Source: Rugosimonospora acidiphila
GTDB taxonomy: Bacteria > Actinomycetota > Actinomycetes > Mycobacteriales > Micromonosporaceae
Assembly: GCF_039543385.1 (NCBI RefSeq)
Contig: NZ_BAABJQ010000050.1
Location: forward strand, 1-37,782
DNA: 37,782 bases
Direction of reading: 5' to 3'
Shown: positions 1 through 8,368 of the stretch, one piece after another
Numbering within the stretch: position 1 is the first letter of the stretch
How the letters are laid out: every line of letters begins with the position of its first letter
Translations under genes and position numbers: made by a program
The notes under the pieces: model-generated
Databases searched by the model: none
What the model was told of the DNA's origin: nothing
What the model saw: the letters and a program-made list of their open reading frames with translations, nothing else

Positions 1-102
1 TCGCGCCCCGCCCGCCCGGCCCGCCCGGCCCGGCGCGCCCGGCTCGACCCGGGCTGCCCGCCGGGGCGGGCGGCGGCCGGACGGGGTCCGACCGGCCGGG
101 GC

Positions 103-108
103 TACCCT
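103..108 (+). promoter_or_regulatory. Possible -10 box of a leaderless promoter
   Basis: TACCCT fits the actinobacterial TANNNT -10 pattern and ends 7 nt before the ATG at 116, so transcription could begin at or next to the start codon. No convincing -35 box and no Shine-Dalgarno sequence are visible. Weak evidence, used mainly to prefer the ATG over the GTG at 110. Confidence 0.3.
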
Positions 109-115
109 GGTGGAC

Positions 116-532
116 ATGCGCCGGTTCCTGGCGCCGCGCTGGGTGGCGCGGCACGTCGCGATGATCGTGCTGGTCGGGGCCTTCCTGGGCCTCGGCTGGT
201 GGCAGATCGGGCGCGCCGAGGGCGGCAACGCGCTGAGCTACGGGTACGCCTTCGAGTGGCCCTTCTTCGCACTGTTCGTGATCTTCGTGTGGTATCGGGA
301 GATCCGCGGTGAGTTGGATGGCCCACCCACCGATGAACCGAAGAAGGTGGAGGAGCCGCTCCTGCGGGTCAGCGTGCCGGCACCCAGCCGGCCGGTGCTC
401 CAGGACGACCCGGCCGATCCGGCGCTCAACGCCTACAACGAGTACCTGGCCCGGCTGAACGCCAACCCGGACGTGCGCCCGTCCGACTTCCGCCGGGGGC
501 GGGTGCCCGAAACCACCGACCCGGCCGAGTGA
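116..532 (+). CDS. Small membrane protein with SURF1-like N-terminal signature
   Basis: A protein of 138 residues with two hydrophobic segments, roughly residues 12-31 and 44-58, and a charged, proline-rich cytoplasmic-looking tail. The first segment ends in GWWQIGRA, which resembles the WQ..R motif at the start of SURF1-type proteins. The rest of a SURF1 domain is absent, so I do not assign that function. A GTG at 110 is also in frame; I chose the ATG at 116 because a TANNNT box lies 7 nt upstream and neither start has a ribosome site. The gene converges on the truncated response regulator at 433-909, whose aberrant tail runs antisense through its 3' end. Function unknown. Confidence 0.75.
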   Translation: MRRFLAPRWVARHVAMIVLVGAFLGLGWWQIGRAEGGNALSYGYAFEWPFFALFVIFVWYREIRGELDGPPTDEPKKVEEPLLRVSVPAPSRPVLQDDPADPALNAYNEYLARLNANPDVRPSDFRRGRVPETTDPAE

Positions 533-909
533 GCCCCGCCGGGCGAGCCGCGCGCCGCCGCCCGTACCGCCCGGAACAGCTCCTCCCGAGGGGTGTCCTT
601 GAGCAGGTACCCGTTGGCCCCCGCCTCGATCGCGGGCAGCACGTCGCTGTCCGTGTCGTACGTGGTGAGCACCAGTACCCGCGCCGGTATCCCGCGATCG
701 CGCAGCATCCCGATCGCGCGTACCCCGTCCGTGCCCGGCACCCGCAGATCCATCAGCACCACGTCCGGGCGCAGCGACTCCGCCAGCGTGACCGCCTCGG
801 CCCCGTCGGCCGCCTCGCCCAGCACCTCGAACTCGGCGTCGCCGGTCAGCATCCCGCGTAGCCCGTCGCGCACCACGGGGTGGTCGTCCACGATCAGCAG
901 CCGGATCAC
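433..909 (-). pseudogene. Truncated NarL/LuxR-family response regulator (receiver only)
   Basis: The first ~120 residues form a complete receiver domain: acidic pair in IVDDHPVV, phospho-acceptor Asp in DVVLMDLRVPG, Thr in VLTTYD, and Lys in GYLLKDTP. This is the NarL-type layout. Similarity stops after VRAAARG (around nt 545). The remaining ~38 residues are low-complexity antisense reading through the convergent gene at 116-532. The LuxR helix-turn-helix domain, normally about 70-80 residues, is missing. It overlaps the kinase fragment by the ATGA typical of such operons. It is probably a decayed gene rather than a single-domain regulator, because its kinase partner is also broken. Confidence 0.75.
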
Positions 910-1130
910 GCCGCGCCCCCCGACGGGATCGCCGGCACGCTGGCCGAGATGGCGGTGCCGCCGCCCGGCTCCGACTCGACCTCCAGCAGCCCGGCGATGC
1001 GCTGCAGTCGCTGGCGCATGGCCTTGAGCCCGAAGCCGCCGTCCTCACGGATGGGGACCTCGGAAGGTTCGAAGCCGACGCCGTCGTCACGCACGTCGAG
1101 CGTGACCTGATCCTCCATGTAGTGCGATGG
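906..1130 (-). pseudogene. 3' fragment of a NarL-type sensor histidine kinase
   Basis: About 70 codons encode only the end of a HATPase_c domain. DVRDDGVGF is the G1 box, GGFGLKAMRQR the G2 region, and ESEPGGGTAI the terminal strand typical of LiaS/DesK-like kinases. No dimerisation/phospho-acceptor domain or membrane segments precede it. Recognisable similarity begins near YMEDQ (about nt 1127), immediately beside the start of an ABC ATPase in another frame. The stop codon overlaps the start of the response regulator by ATGA, so kinase and regulator were once a normal pair. The ATG at 1118 opens this frame but is probably not a native start. Confidence 0.75.
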
Positions 1131-1222
1131 TGGAAGGAGACGTCCTCGACTGCGACGGTGTCGCGGTACTGCTTGCGCAGGTGACTGACCTCGATCGCCG
1201 GTGTGCTCGTGTTGTCGTCCAT
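1120..1222 (-). pseudogene. 5' fragment of an ABC transporter ATP-binding protein
   Basis: From the ATG at 1222 the minus strand reads MDDNTSTPAIEVSHLRKQYR and then DTVAVEDVSF. This is the characteristic first strand of DrrA/ABC-2-type exporter ATPases, where the Walker A loop should follow about 12 residues later. Similarity ends at SF; no Walker A, signature or Walker B motif follows. The frame runs on into antisense/out-of-frame kinase sequence. A GAGG lies 9 nt before the ATG. The fragment shows that an ABC-2 exporter operon once preceded the kinase/regulator pair, a common actinobacterial arrangement, and that the intervening DNA was lost. Confidence 0.65.
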
Positions 1223-1578
1223 GGCTTCAAGCCTCGTCGCGCGGCGGGGCCGGCGAATCGATCAGCCAGCGGGGATGCGGCGTGACTTCGGTGGACGGGA
1301 ACGGTCAACCGCCGGGGCGCGGCGGATCAACCGATCGGTTGATGCGGGGGTTAGCCGCCGCGCCGCAGGGCAACCTGAGCTGTGGCCCACCCCGGTATCG
1401 CGCCCGCTTTCCGCCTGGGTGTCCGCCTCGGCGTCCGCGTCGGGTGCCGGGCTGGTGCGCCACGCGGTGCTGCGCCATCCGGCCGGCTGCCGCCCGCGGG
1501 CGCCGCCCGGTCGTGGGGGGTGCCTGGATCCCGGCGGCGCGCCTATCATGCCCTCGACGCGCGGGAGGGGCGGCACGG
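1223..1578. other. Intergenic region between ABC fragment and esterase
   Basis: These 356 bp hold no convincing gene. The open frames through it have poor codon bias and no recognisable domain. It probably contains the surviving promoter of the lost ABC operon (minus strand) and the promoter of the esterase (plus strand). The only distinct structure is the 18-bp palindrome at 1326-1343. Confidence 0.5.
1326..1343. promoter_or_regulatory. Perfect 18-bp palindrome, candidate operator
   Basis: ATCAACCGATCGGTTGAT equals its own reverse complement. It lies about 100 bp upstream of the ABC ATPase fragment start and 236 bp upstream of the esterase. Size and symmetry suit a dimeric TetR-type repressor, which commonly controls DrrA-like exporters. 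No cognate regulator lies next to it. The only TetR gene in the window is at 36986, far away. Confidence 0.4.
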
Positions 1579-2694
1579 ATGGGTGCGCTAGGACCGGCAG
1601 CACGGCGATCGCGCGGCGCGGCGGCCGCGCTCGTTATCGCGCTCGGGCTGCTCGTCGGCGGCGCCGCCGGATGCGACCCGGGCCGGTCCGCGCCCGTTGG
1701 CCGGCCAAGCCCGATCGCCCTCGCCGCCCCGGCGGCTTCGGCGGTCACGGCCGACGGGGTGGGCGAGCGTACCGCCACCGCCGGCTGCGGGCGGGCCGCG
1801 GCGCCCGGTCAGGTGACGATCACCGAGGCCATAGCCGGCCGGCAGCGCACGGTACGGGTGCGCATTCCCCCCGGGTACACCGGCAAGCGACCGCTGCCGC
1901 TGCTGCTCAACCTGCACGGCACCGGGTCAACGGCGGCCAAGCAGGAGCGGGCCAGCGGGCTGGACGCGACGGCCGACGAGCACGGTTTCGTCGTCGCGTA
2001 CCCGCAGGCCGCCCGGCACAGCGGCGGCGGCTTCGCCTGGAACATCCCAGGTACGCCGTCGTTCGCCTCCCGTGGCCCCAACGATGTCGCGTACCTGGGC
2101 GACGTGGTGCGCCTGCTGGGCGAGCGGTACTGCGTGGACACCGGGCGGGTCTACGCGTCCGGGTTCTCCGGCGGCGCCCGGATGGCCAGCCAGCTGGCGT
2201 GTACCCCGCCGGTCCGGCTCGCCGGCCTGGTGGCGGTGTCCGGCATCCGGGCGCCATCCGGGTGCCACCCGAGCGGCGGCGCGGTACCGGTGCTGGCGTT
2301 CCACGGCACCGCCGACCGCACCAACCCGTACCACGGGCACGGGCAGCCGTACTGGACCTACAGCGTGCCGGTGGCGGCGGCCCGCTGGGCCCGGTACGAC
2401 GGCTGCCCGGCCGGGGCGGCGACCGGCCGGCCGTTCCCGGGCGTGACGGTGACCTCGTACCGGGGCTGCCGCGACGGCGGCACGGTCGAGCTGTACACCC
2501 TGGCCGGCAAGGGGCATCGCTGGCCGCCGGCGTCGGGCGCGTTTCGGCCCAACGAGATCCTGTGGCAGTTCCTGTCCGGGCAGGGCCGGCCGGCCCCGTC
2601 GATCCCGCCGGATCCGTCGGCGCTGTCGGCCCTGCCGAGGCCGCCGGCGAGCCGGTCCGGCGCGATCAGATCCTGTGCAGGGTCAGGGTGCTGA
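1579..2694 (+). CDS. Secreted LpqC/PHB-depolymerase-like esterase (lipoprotein)
   Basis: A 371-residue alpha/beta hydrolase. The N-terminus has Arg residues, a hydrophobic stretch (about 17-34) and a lipobox-like LVGGAAGC, so a lipid-anchored or exported protein is likely. LLLNLHGTGS provides the oxyanion-hole region, YASGFSGGARMA the Ser nucleophile in a GFSGG elbow, VLAFHGTADRTNPY the acid-loop Asp, and GKGHRWP the catalytic His. These match the polyhydroxybutyrate depolymerase/feruloyl esterase group that includes mycobacterial LpqC. The true substrate cannot be read from sequence. GGGAGGGG at 1562-1569 is a strong ribosome site and sets the start. The last ~30 residues are low-complexity and overlap the convergent FHA gene by 29 bp. 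Confidence 0.85.
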   Translation: MGALGPAARRSRGAAAALVIALGLLVGGAAGCDPGRSAPVGRPSPIALAAPAASAVTADGVGERTATAGCGRAAAPGQVTITEAIAGRQRTVRVRIPPGYTGKRPLPLLLNLHGTGSTAAKQERASGLDATADEHGFVVAYPQAARHSGGGFAWNIPGTPSFASRGPNDVAYLGDVVRLLGERYCVDTGRVYASGFSGGARMASQLACTPPVRLAGLVAVSGIRAPSGCHPSGGAVPVLAFHGTADRTNPYHGHGQPYWTYSVPVAAARWARYDGCPAGAATGRPFPGVTVTSYRGCRDGGTVELYTLAGKGHRWPPASGAFRPNEILWQFLSGQGRPAPSIPPDPSALSALPRPPASRSGAIRSCAGSGC

Positions 2695-3595
2695 ACGCGC
2701 CGACGTGGATCCGGTCGCCGTCGGACAGCGGTACCGCGACGTTCTCCTCGACCGGTTCGGTCCGGTCGTTGAGGTACGTGCCGTTGGCCGAGCCGAGGTC
2801 GACCAGCGCCCACGCACCGTCCGGCTGAGCCACCAGCATCGCGTGGGCGTGCGAGACGGCGGGATCGACGGGCGGGCCGGTGAGGTCGATGTCCGGCTCG
2901 ATGCCCCGGGAACGGCTCTGGCGCCCGATCAGCATCTGTGGCCCTTGCAGCGAGAATCGCCGCTCCGGGCAGAAGACCGGAAACGCGATCGGCTCGGCCT
3001 CCGGGTCGGCGAGGGCCTGCATCCGTGCGTGGTAGTCGCGGTCGGCGGAGACGGCCACGCGCCAGGCGGACGCCGGTGCCGGGTCGCGGCTCGGCAGCGA
3101 CCCGTCCGGCCGCGCCGAGCGCGGCTGGGCACCCGCGCCGTTTCCGGCCGCCCCGGCCGGGGCGCCGTCGCTCCTGGCCGCGCCGGCGCCGGCGCCGGCA
3201 TCCGCAGCGGCATCGACGCCCGGGTCCGCGCCGAAGTCCGGGCCGGGCGGCGGCATGCCGTTCGGCACGGCACCCGCCGGCACGGCACCCGCCGGCGCTT
3301 CGGCCCCCGCCGAGAGCTCCGCCGCCACGAAGTCATGGCCGCAGACCTCGCAGAACCGGTCGGCGCGCGGCGTGGAGCAATTCGGACACGACTCGCCCGC
3401 GATCAGCGTGCCACCGGCCGCCGAACCGCCGACCGGGGCCGCCGGCCGGGCGGCCGATCCGGGAGCGACTGATCCGGGAGCGGCTGAGCCCGGCGCGGCT
3501 GAGCCCGCTGCGGCGGAGCGGCCTCCGATCGGGGCTCCGCACTCGTCGCAGTAATCGGCGTCCGCCGACTGGTGTCCCTTCGGGCAGGTGGGCAT
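2666..3595 (-). CDS. FHA-domain protein with two N-terminal zinc ribbons
   Basis: A 309-residue protein. Two C4-type zinc ribbons come first: one built on CPKGH...YCDECG (residues 4-19) and one on CPNC...FCEVCG (70-85). A long Ala/Pro/Gly-rich linker follows (about 90-175), then a C-terminal FHA domain (about 205-309). FHA landmarks are GR at 224-225, the SxxH-like SHAH at 248-251 and NGT at 271-273, which together bind phosphothreonine peptides. It is the last gene of the glnX-to-FHA operon and starts 2 nt after the vWA stop codon, with a GAGGAGGG ribosome site. It probably reads phosphorylations made by PknG, as GarA/OdhI does, but GarA is a different, ribbon-free protein. The partner is an inference. 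Confidence 0.88.
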   Translation of the reverse strand: MPTCPKGHQSADADYCDECGAPIGGRSAAAGSAAPGSAAPGSVAPGSAARPAAPVGGSAAGGTLIAGESCPNCSTPRADRFCEVCGHDFVAAELSAGAEAPAGAVPAGAVPNGMPPPGPDFGADPGVDAAADAGAGAGAARSDGAPAGAAGNGAGAQPRSARPDGSLPSRDPAPASAWRVAVSADRDYHARMQALADPEAEPIAFPVFCPERRFSLQGPQMLIGRQSRSRGIEPDIDLTGPPVDPAVSHAHAMLVAQPDGAWALVDLGSANGTYLNDRTEPVEENVAVPLSDGDRIHVGAFSTLTLHRI

Positions 3596-3597
3596 CC

Positions 3598-4893
3598 CTA
3601 GCCCTCCTCGCTCTTCTTGACCCGGATGGTCTTCACCGAACGCACGTTGGCCAGTTCGGCGTCCACGCCGGCGACCTTGGGCTTGAGCCGGATCGTGCCG
3701 GTGGGCGCGTCGATCACCTCGACGACCCTGCCGAGCAGCTTGGCCGTGTCGGTGTGCCCCGACTCCTCGGCGAGCTGCACCGCCCGGCCCAACTTCGAGG
3801 TGGCCTTCTCGACGTCTCCGGCGTCCCGCGCGGCCAGCCCCTCCTGGATCGCGCTGGCCAGCTCGGCCTGGCCGGTGTAGTGCGCCACCCGCTGATTGAT
3901 CTTCGTGGACAGCGCGGTGTCGTCGGTCCACGTCGCCAGCACCAGCGACTGCGCCAGCACGCTGTCGCCGCTGACCAGGCTCACCCGGGCGGCGAGTACC
4001 TCCTCGCCCACGGTGCCGACCGGCACCTGGATCGAGATGTGGTAGTCGCGGCTCTCCGCCCCCCAGGCACCGGTCGGGTACTCGCCGACCCGCGCGCTGA
4101 GGTCGGTGCGCCGCCCGGTCAGGTCTTCCACCTGCGGGAACGCCTGCTTGACGAACCGGACGGTCGCGCCGGCCGGGCTCCACACCCGCAGCGATGCCTC
4201 GGCAATCGCCTTGCCCATCGCGGCCTGGGTCATCGCCTGGAACGCGGCCGGCAACTCGCTGGGATCCTCCAGCCCGTCGGCGGTACCGAGCAGGGTCGAC
4301 GCCACGCTGCGCAGCTCGTTGGCCACCCAGTCGGCGCCCACGCCGCGGCTGTCGCAGATGAAGCGCCCCTCGCAGTTGCTCAGGGTCGCCGCCAACTGCG
4401 CGGGAGTCTCGTGCTGGTTACGCCCGTCGGTGAGCATGATGGCGTGCTTGACCTCGGCCGGGTGGCCGGAGAACACCCGGTTGGCCAGGCCCAGCCACTC
4501 GCCGATCGCGGTGCCGCCCGCGGCGAGCAGCCGCTGCACCGCGGCCTTGGCCGCCTCCTTGTTGGCCGGTGTCGCCGGGGCCAGGGTGGAGTCTGGCGGG
4601 AAGACCATCTGCGCGTCGTGCCGCCCGGCGATGATGGCGAACGCCACCCCGTCGCGGAGCGTGTCGATCGCGGTGGCACAGGCCTTCTTCGCCTCGGCGA
4701 GCTTGGTCGGCGGGTTGGCCATCGACCCGGAGCAGTCGATCATGATGACCTCGGCGGCGGTCGGCGCGCCGCCGGTGTGCAGGCCGGTTCCGGTGGCGGT
4801 AACGGTGATCACGGCGTCCACGACGTCGCCGCCCGCGGGCAGGTACTGGTTCTGGTAGACCTCCGCCGTGAAGGCGGCGGCTGGCTCACTCAT
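3598..4893 (-). CDS. von Willebrand factor A domain protein (TerY-like)
   Basis: A 431-residue cytoplasmic protein with a vWA domain at about residues 45-225. The metal-ion-dependent adhesion site is intact: DCSGS (D53, S55, S57), T128 in GGTAIGEW, and D156 in MLTDGRN. A beta-rich region follows (about 230-345) and then an alpha-helical region (about 345-400). No signal peptide. It overlaps the phosphatase stop codon by ATGA and has a GAGGAGAG ribosome site. In TerY-P-type triads a vWA protein is encoded together with a PP2C phosphatase and a protein kinase. The same three activities sit side by side here, so it is plausibly a scaffold or substrate of PknG/PP2C. No zinc ribbon is present in this member. 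Confidence 0.88.
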   Translation of the reverse strand: MSEPAAAFTAEVYQNQYLPAGGDVVDAVITVTATGTGLHTGGAPTAAEVIMIDCSGSMANPPTKLAEAKKACATAIDTLRDGVAFAIIAGRHDAQMVFPPDSTLAPATPANKEAAKAAVQRLLAAGGTAIGEWLGLANRVFSGHPAEVKHAIMLTDGRNQHETPAQLAATLSNCEGRFICDSRGVGADWVANELRSVASTLLGTADGLEDPSELPAAFQAMTQAAMGKAIAEASLRVWSPAGATVRFVKQAFPQVEDLTGRRTDLSARVGEYPTGAWGAESRDYHISIQVPVGTVGEEVLAARVSLVSGDSVLAQSLVLATWTDDTALSTKINQRVAHYTGQAELASAIQEGLAARDAGDVEKATSKLGRAVQLAEESGHTDTAKLLGRVVEVIDAPTGTIRLKPKVAGVDAELANVRSVKTIRVKKSEEG

Positions 4894-5954
4894 CCGGGTC
4901 TCTCCTCGGAACGTTCGATTGCGGGGTAGGGCAGTACGGCAACTGTCACGTTGTCCTGTCCGCCGGCGTTCAGAGCCAGCGCGACGAGGCCGCGCGCGGT
5001 GTCGATCGGCGTACCGGCCGGGGTGGCGGCGGCCAGCTCGGTCGGCAGCGGCCGGTACCGGAACAGCCCGTCGCTGCACACCAGCAGGCGGCCCGGCCCG
5101 GTCGGCCGGATGGTGACCAGGTGCGGCGCGGTGTCCTGAGCGTCGGCACCGAGCCAGCGCACCAGCGCACCGGCGGTCGCGCCCTGCGGGACCTCCGCCA
5201 CCGGTACCCCGGTCGCGGCCAGCCGTCCGGCCAGCGAGTCGTCGGTGGTCAGCACCGCCGGCTCGGCGTCGCGGTCCGGCAGCCAGTACGCCCGGCTGTC
5301 GCCCACCCAGCCGACGCTGACCGAGTCTGCGGTCACCACGCCCGCCACGAAGGTGCAGCTGGGCGGGTTTCCACCGGGCCCGGCCCCGCCGGCCAGCGCG
5401 GCGGCGGCCTGAGCGGCCCGGGCCGCCGCCTCCAGGGCCGGCTCCGGACCGTCCCCGCCGCTCAGCGCGGCGAGCAACGCCTCGGCGGCGGCGTCCACGG
5501 CCGGGTACGACGCGGTGTCCGGGCGGGTCGAGGACGACACGCCATCACAGACCACGGCGGCCAGGGCGCCGGGCAGCAGCCCGATCGCCACGGCGTCCTC
5601 GTTGTGGCGGTGCCGGTGGCCGATGTCGCTGACCGCGGCGACCGCGCCGAGGTCCAGTTCGCTGTGGTCGCGGCCGGCCGGCCGGCGCTGGCCGCAGGTG
5701 TCGCAGTAGCCCTCCGGCCCGAACGCCGTGCCGCCGCAGGCGCCGCACGCGTTCGGCGCGCCCGTCGAGGTCAACCAGCGTGGTCCGGGCCGCGCCGGTG
5801 CCACCGTGGCGACGCCCGCGACCAGGTCGTACCGGCACGCCTCGCAGAACCGGTCGGACTCGCCGACGTCCGCGCCGCAGGACGGGCACGACGTCCCGTG
5901 GGCGGCCGGTGCCCCGGTCGACTCGGCGGCGAGCGGCTCGCTCTGCGGCCCCAT
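4890..5954 (-). CDS. PP2C-family protein Ser/Thr phosphatase with zinc ribbons
   Basis: A 354-residue protein. Two Cys4 ribbons lie at residues 23-40 (CPSC...CEAC) and 70-87 (CGAC...CDTC), then a PP2C domain at about 100-342. Metal-binding motifs are intact: NEDA with D120, VVCDGVSSS with D137, GDSRAYW with D219, CSDGLF with D295, and GGQDN with D334. It should remove phosphate from Ser/Thr residues using Mn/Mg. Its start overlaps the pknG stop codon by one base (TGATG) and its end overlaps the vWA gene by ATGA, so translation is coupled to both. The natural inference is that it reverses PknG phosphorylation. No transmembrane segment, so it is cytosolic, unlike PstP. Confidence 0.92.
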   Translation of the reverse strand: MGPQSEPLAAESTGAPAAHGTSCPSCGADVGESDRFCEACRYDLVAGVATVAPARPGPRWLTSTGAPNACGACGGTAFGPEGYCDTCGQRRPAGRDHSELDLGAVAAVSDIGHRHRHNEDAVAIGLLPGALAAVVCDGVSSSTRPDTASYPAVDAAAEALLAALSGGDGPEPALEAAARAAQAAAALAGGAGPGGNPPSCTFVAGVVTADSVSVGWVGDSRAYWLPDRDAEPAVLTTDDSLAGRLAATGVPVAEVPQGATAGALVRWLGADAQDTAPHLVTIRPTGPGRLLVCSDGLFRYRPLPTELAAATPAGTPIDTARGLVALALNAGGQDNVTVAVLPYPAIERSEERPG

Positions 5955-8368
5955 CAGACGACCGTCCGGGGGCGCACGGAGTTGGCCAGGTCGACCAGCG
6001 CGTGCCGGGCGCCGCGGTCCGGCTCGAGCGAGGCGAGGGCCCGGTACGAGCGTTCCAGCCCCAGCCGGACGTCCCGTTCGCTGAGCACCTGACCGAGGAT
6101 CCGGCCGGCGGTGGCCGTCCGCTGCGCCGGTACCGTCCGCTGGCCCCCGCCGTTCGGGGCGCGGCCTGCGGCGGCGGCCTGCCCGGGTACCCCGGCGCCC
6201 GTACCGCTGCCCCTGATCACCCACGCCAGCGCGGTTCGGAACACCTCGACCGACAGCGTCTCGCGGCGCTGCTTGTCCAGGCGCAGCCGCTCCAGCCGGG
6301 TCGACGCGTCCAGCAGGTCCGCCTCGGCCAACCCCACCGGCTCCTGGTCGAGATGCACCCGGACCGCCGCGATCTGCGCCGCCACGTGGTGGCTGGAGCT
6401 GTCGGGTATCTCGTCGTAGATCGCCCGCGCCCCGGCCCGGTCCCCGGCCGCCAACCTGGTGCGGGCCAGCCCGAACGCGGCGCTGACGAAGCCGTGGTCG
6501 ACCCGCCAGACCCGTTCGTACAGGCGGGCCGCGGCGGCGAGGTCACCGGCCAGCTCGCCGGCCGCGGCCGTGGCCAGCTGCGCGGCCGGCTCGCCGGGCA
6601 GCGCGTCGTAGACCTTGTCGAACAGGTCCCAGGCCGTCGTCGGTTCGGCGGCCGGATCGGACAGCGCCAGCAGCCCCGCGTACCAGTCCAGCCGCCAGTC
6701 GTACGCCTCCGGCTCGGCGGCCGGCAGGGCGGCCCGGGCGCCGGCCAGGTCGCCCGCCTCCAACCGGGCGCGGACCAGGCGGAACGTCAGCTCCAGGCTC
6801 GTGACCGGCGCGGTCTCCAGCGCGGCCACGGTACTGGCCGGATCACCGCCCGACAGGGTGGCCAGGAACCCGGCCGCCGGGTCGGCCGGGTCGACCAGCG
6901 GCAGCGGCAGGGCGGCCACCACCTCGAGCCCGTCCAACCGTGCCGCGGCCGACTCGTGTGGCACTCCGAACGCCCGCCGCTCCGGGGTGAACTGCCCCGA
7001 GGCGGCCGGTCGCGGTATCCCGTCCTCGGCGCTGAGCACCTCGCGCAGCACGCCGGTCAGCTGCTCGGCCATCTCGCCCGCGGACGGGAACCGCCGGGCC
7101 GGATCGGTGTTCGTGGCGCGGCGCAGCAGCCGGTGGTAGGACTCCTGCGCGGCCAGCAGGGGCACCGTCTCGGCCGGCGGAAGTGAACTGGCGTACCGGG
7201 TGCTGAAGCCGGAGAAGTCGAAGCTGAGCACCGCCAGCGACCGGCCCACCGTGTAGAGGTCCGAGCCGATCGACGGGCCGACGGTGGCCAGCTCGTTCTC
7301 CGGTGCCTGGTAGCCCGGCGTGCCGTAGAGGGCCGAGACGTCGTCGCCCATCCGGCGTACCGCGCCCAGGTCGATGAGCTTGAGCTGCTCCTCGGCGTGG
7401 ATCACGTTGTCCGGCTTGAAGTCGCAGAACAGCAGCCCGCGATCGTGCAGGTAGCCCAGGGCCGGGAGCACCTCGATGCCGTACGCGAGGACCTGCGCCA
7501 GCGGCAACGGCACCCGGGTGCCGTCCGGCCCACGGTTGTTCAGCGCGAGGTCGCGCAGCGACCGGCCGCCGACGTACTCCATGACGATGTAGCCGACGTT
7601 CTCGCCGGTGTCCGGGTCCGGGTGTTGCGCGAAATCGTGGATCTTCACGATGTTCGGGTGGTCGACCTCGACCAGGAACCGTCGCTCGGCGACCGCCGCG
7701 GCCATGGCGTCCGGGTCGCCGGTGTTGATCAGGCCCTTGAGGACCACCCACCGGTCGGTGCCGGCCTCACTGATGTTGCGGTCCCGGGCGAGGTAGATCC
7801 AGCCCAGGCCGCCGTGGGCCAGCGCGCCGAGGATCTCGTACCGGCCGTCGATCAGGTCGCCGGGGCGCAGCTTGGGCTTGAACGAATACCGTGCCCCGTC
7901 GCGCGGGCAGAAGCCCTCGACCCGGCCGGGCTGCCCGTTGCGGCCACGCCCGACCGGCTCCCCGCACTTCGGGCAGTACCGCTGGGACTCCGGTACCGCC
8001 GGGTCGGACTGCACCGCGGTGGCCGGGTCGCGCAGCGGTACCGGCGGCACCACCACCAGGTTCGCGCCCAGCCGGCCGCGACCGGCGGTGCGGCTGCGGC
8101 TGGACCGGCCGGTACCGGTGGAGACACCGGCCAGGCCGGCGCCGGTGGGCGCACCGCCGCCCAGGGTCGCCGCCGAGGTCATTCCGCCGCGCGAGCCGGC
8201 CGGGGCCGCTCCGCCGGTGGGCGACCCGGCCGGGGTCGCCGCGCCGCTGGGCGAGCCGGCCGAGGCGGCCGCGCCCACCGGCGCCTTGTGGCCGCACTCG
8301 TCGCAGTACCCGTCCGCCGCGTAGTGACCTGTGCAGCCGGGCCGGAGGCAGGGTGGGGCGCTGGTCAT
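5954..8368 (-). CDS. pknG: Serine/threonine protein kinase PknG
   Basis: An 804-residue protein with the PknG architecture: an extra N-terminal zinc ribbon (C7, C12, C22, C25), a ~100-residue Ala/Gly/Ser/Thr-rich linker, the PknG rubredoxin-like site (C132, C135, C154 with FCPRDG), a kinase domain (about 176-435) and a helical TPR region to the end. Kinase landmarks are the Gly loop AHGGLG, K211 in VVLKGL, D316 in CDFKPDN (replacing HRD, as PknG lacks the canonical Arg) and D333 in IDLGAV. The C-terminus LVDLANSVRPR matches the mycobacterial protein. PknG phosphorylates FHA proteins such as GarA to control 2-oxoglutarate/glutamate metabolism in response to amino acids. The N-terminal ribbon appears to be an addition to the Mycobacterium tuberculosis form. 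Starts within the ATGA overlap with the preceding gene. Confidence 0.96.
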   Translation of the reverse strand: MTSAPPCLRPGCTGHYAADGYCDECGHKAPVGAAASAGSPSGAATPAGSPTGGAAPAGSRGGMTSAATLGGGAPTGAGLAGVSTGTGRSSRSRTAGRGRLGANLVVVPPVPLRDPATAVQSDPAVPESQRYCPKCGEPVGRGRNGQPGRVEGFCPRDGARYSFKPKLRPGDLIDGRYEILGALAHGGLGWIYLARDRNISEAGTDRWVVLKGLINTGDPDAMAAAVAERRFLVEVDHPNIVKIHDFAQHPDPDTGENVGYIVMEYVGGRSLRDLALNNRGPDGTRVPLPLAQVLAYGIEVLPALGYLHDRGLLFCDFKPDNVIHAEEQLKLIDLGAVRRMGDDVSALYGTPGYQAPENELATVGPSIGSDLYTVGRSLAVLSFDFSGFSTRYASSLPPAETVPLLAAQESYHRLLRRATNTDPARRFPSAGEMAEQLTGVLREVLSAEDGIPRPAASGQFTPERRAFGVPHESAAARLDGLEVVAALPLPLVDPADPAAGFLATLSGGDPASTVAALETAPVTSLELTFRLVRARLEAGDLAGARAALPAAEPEAYDWRLDWYAGLLALSDPAAEPTTAWDLFDKVYDALPGEPAAQLATAAAGELAGDLAAAARLYERVWRVDHGFVSAAFGLARTRLAAGDRAGARAIYDEIPDSSSHHVAAQIAAVRVHLDQEPVGLAEADLLDASTRLERLRLDKQRRETLSVEVFRTALAWVIRGSGTGAGVPGQAAAAGRAPNGGGQRTVPAQRTATAGRILGQVLSERDVRLGLERSYRALASLEPDRGARHALVDLANSVRPRTVV

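Noticed and set aside
1262..1603. Open frame of 113 codons on the minus strand upstream of the ABC fragment
   Set aside because: Poor codon bias, no ribosome site, no recognisable domain and overlap with the esterase start; typical of spurious frames in G+C-rich DNA.
2938..4929. Long plus-strand frame opposite the FHA and vWA genes
   Set aside because: Arg/Pro-rich translation without domains; the minus strand encodes intact FHA and vWA motifs with good ribosome sites.
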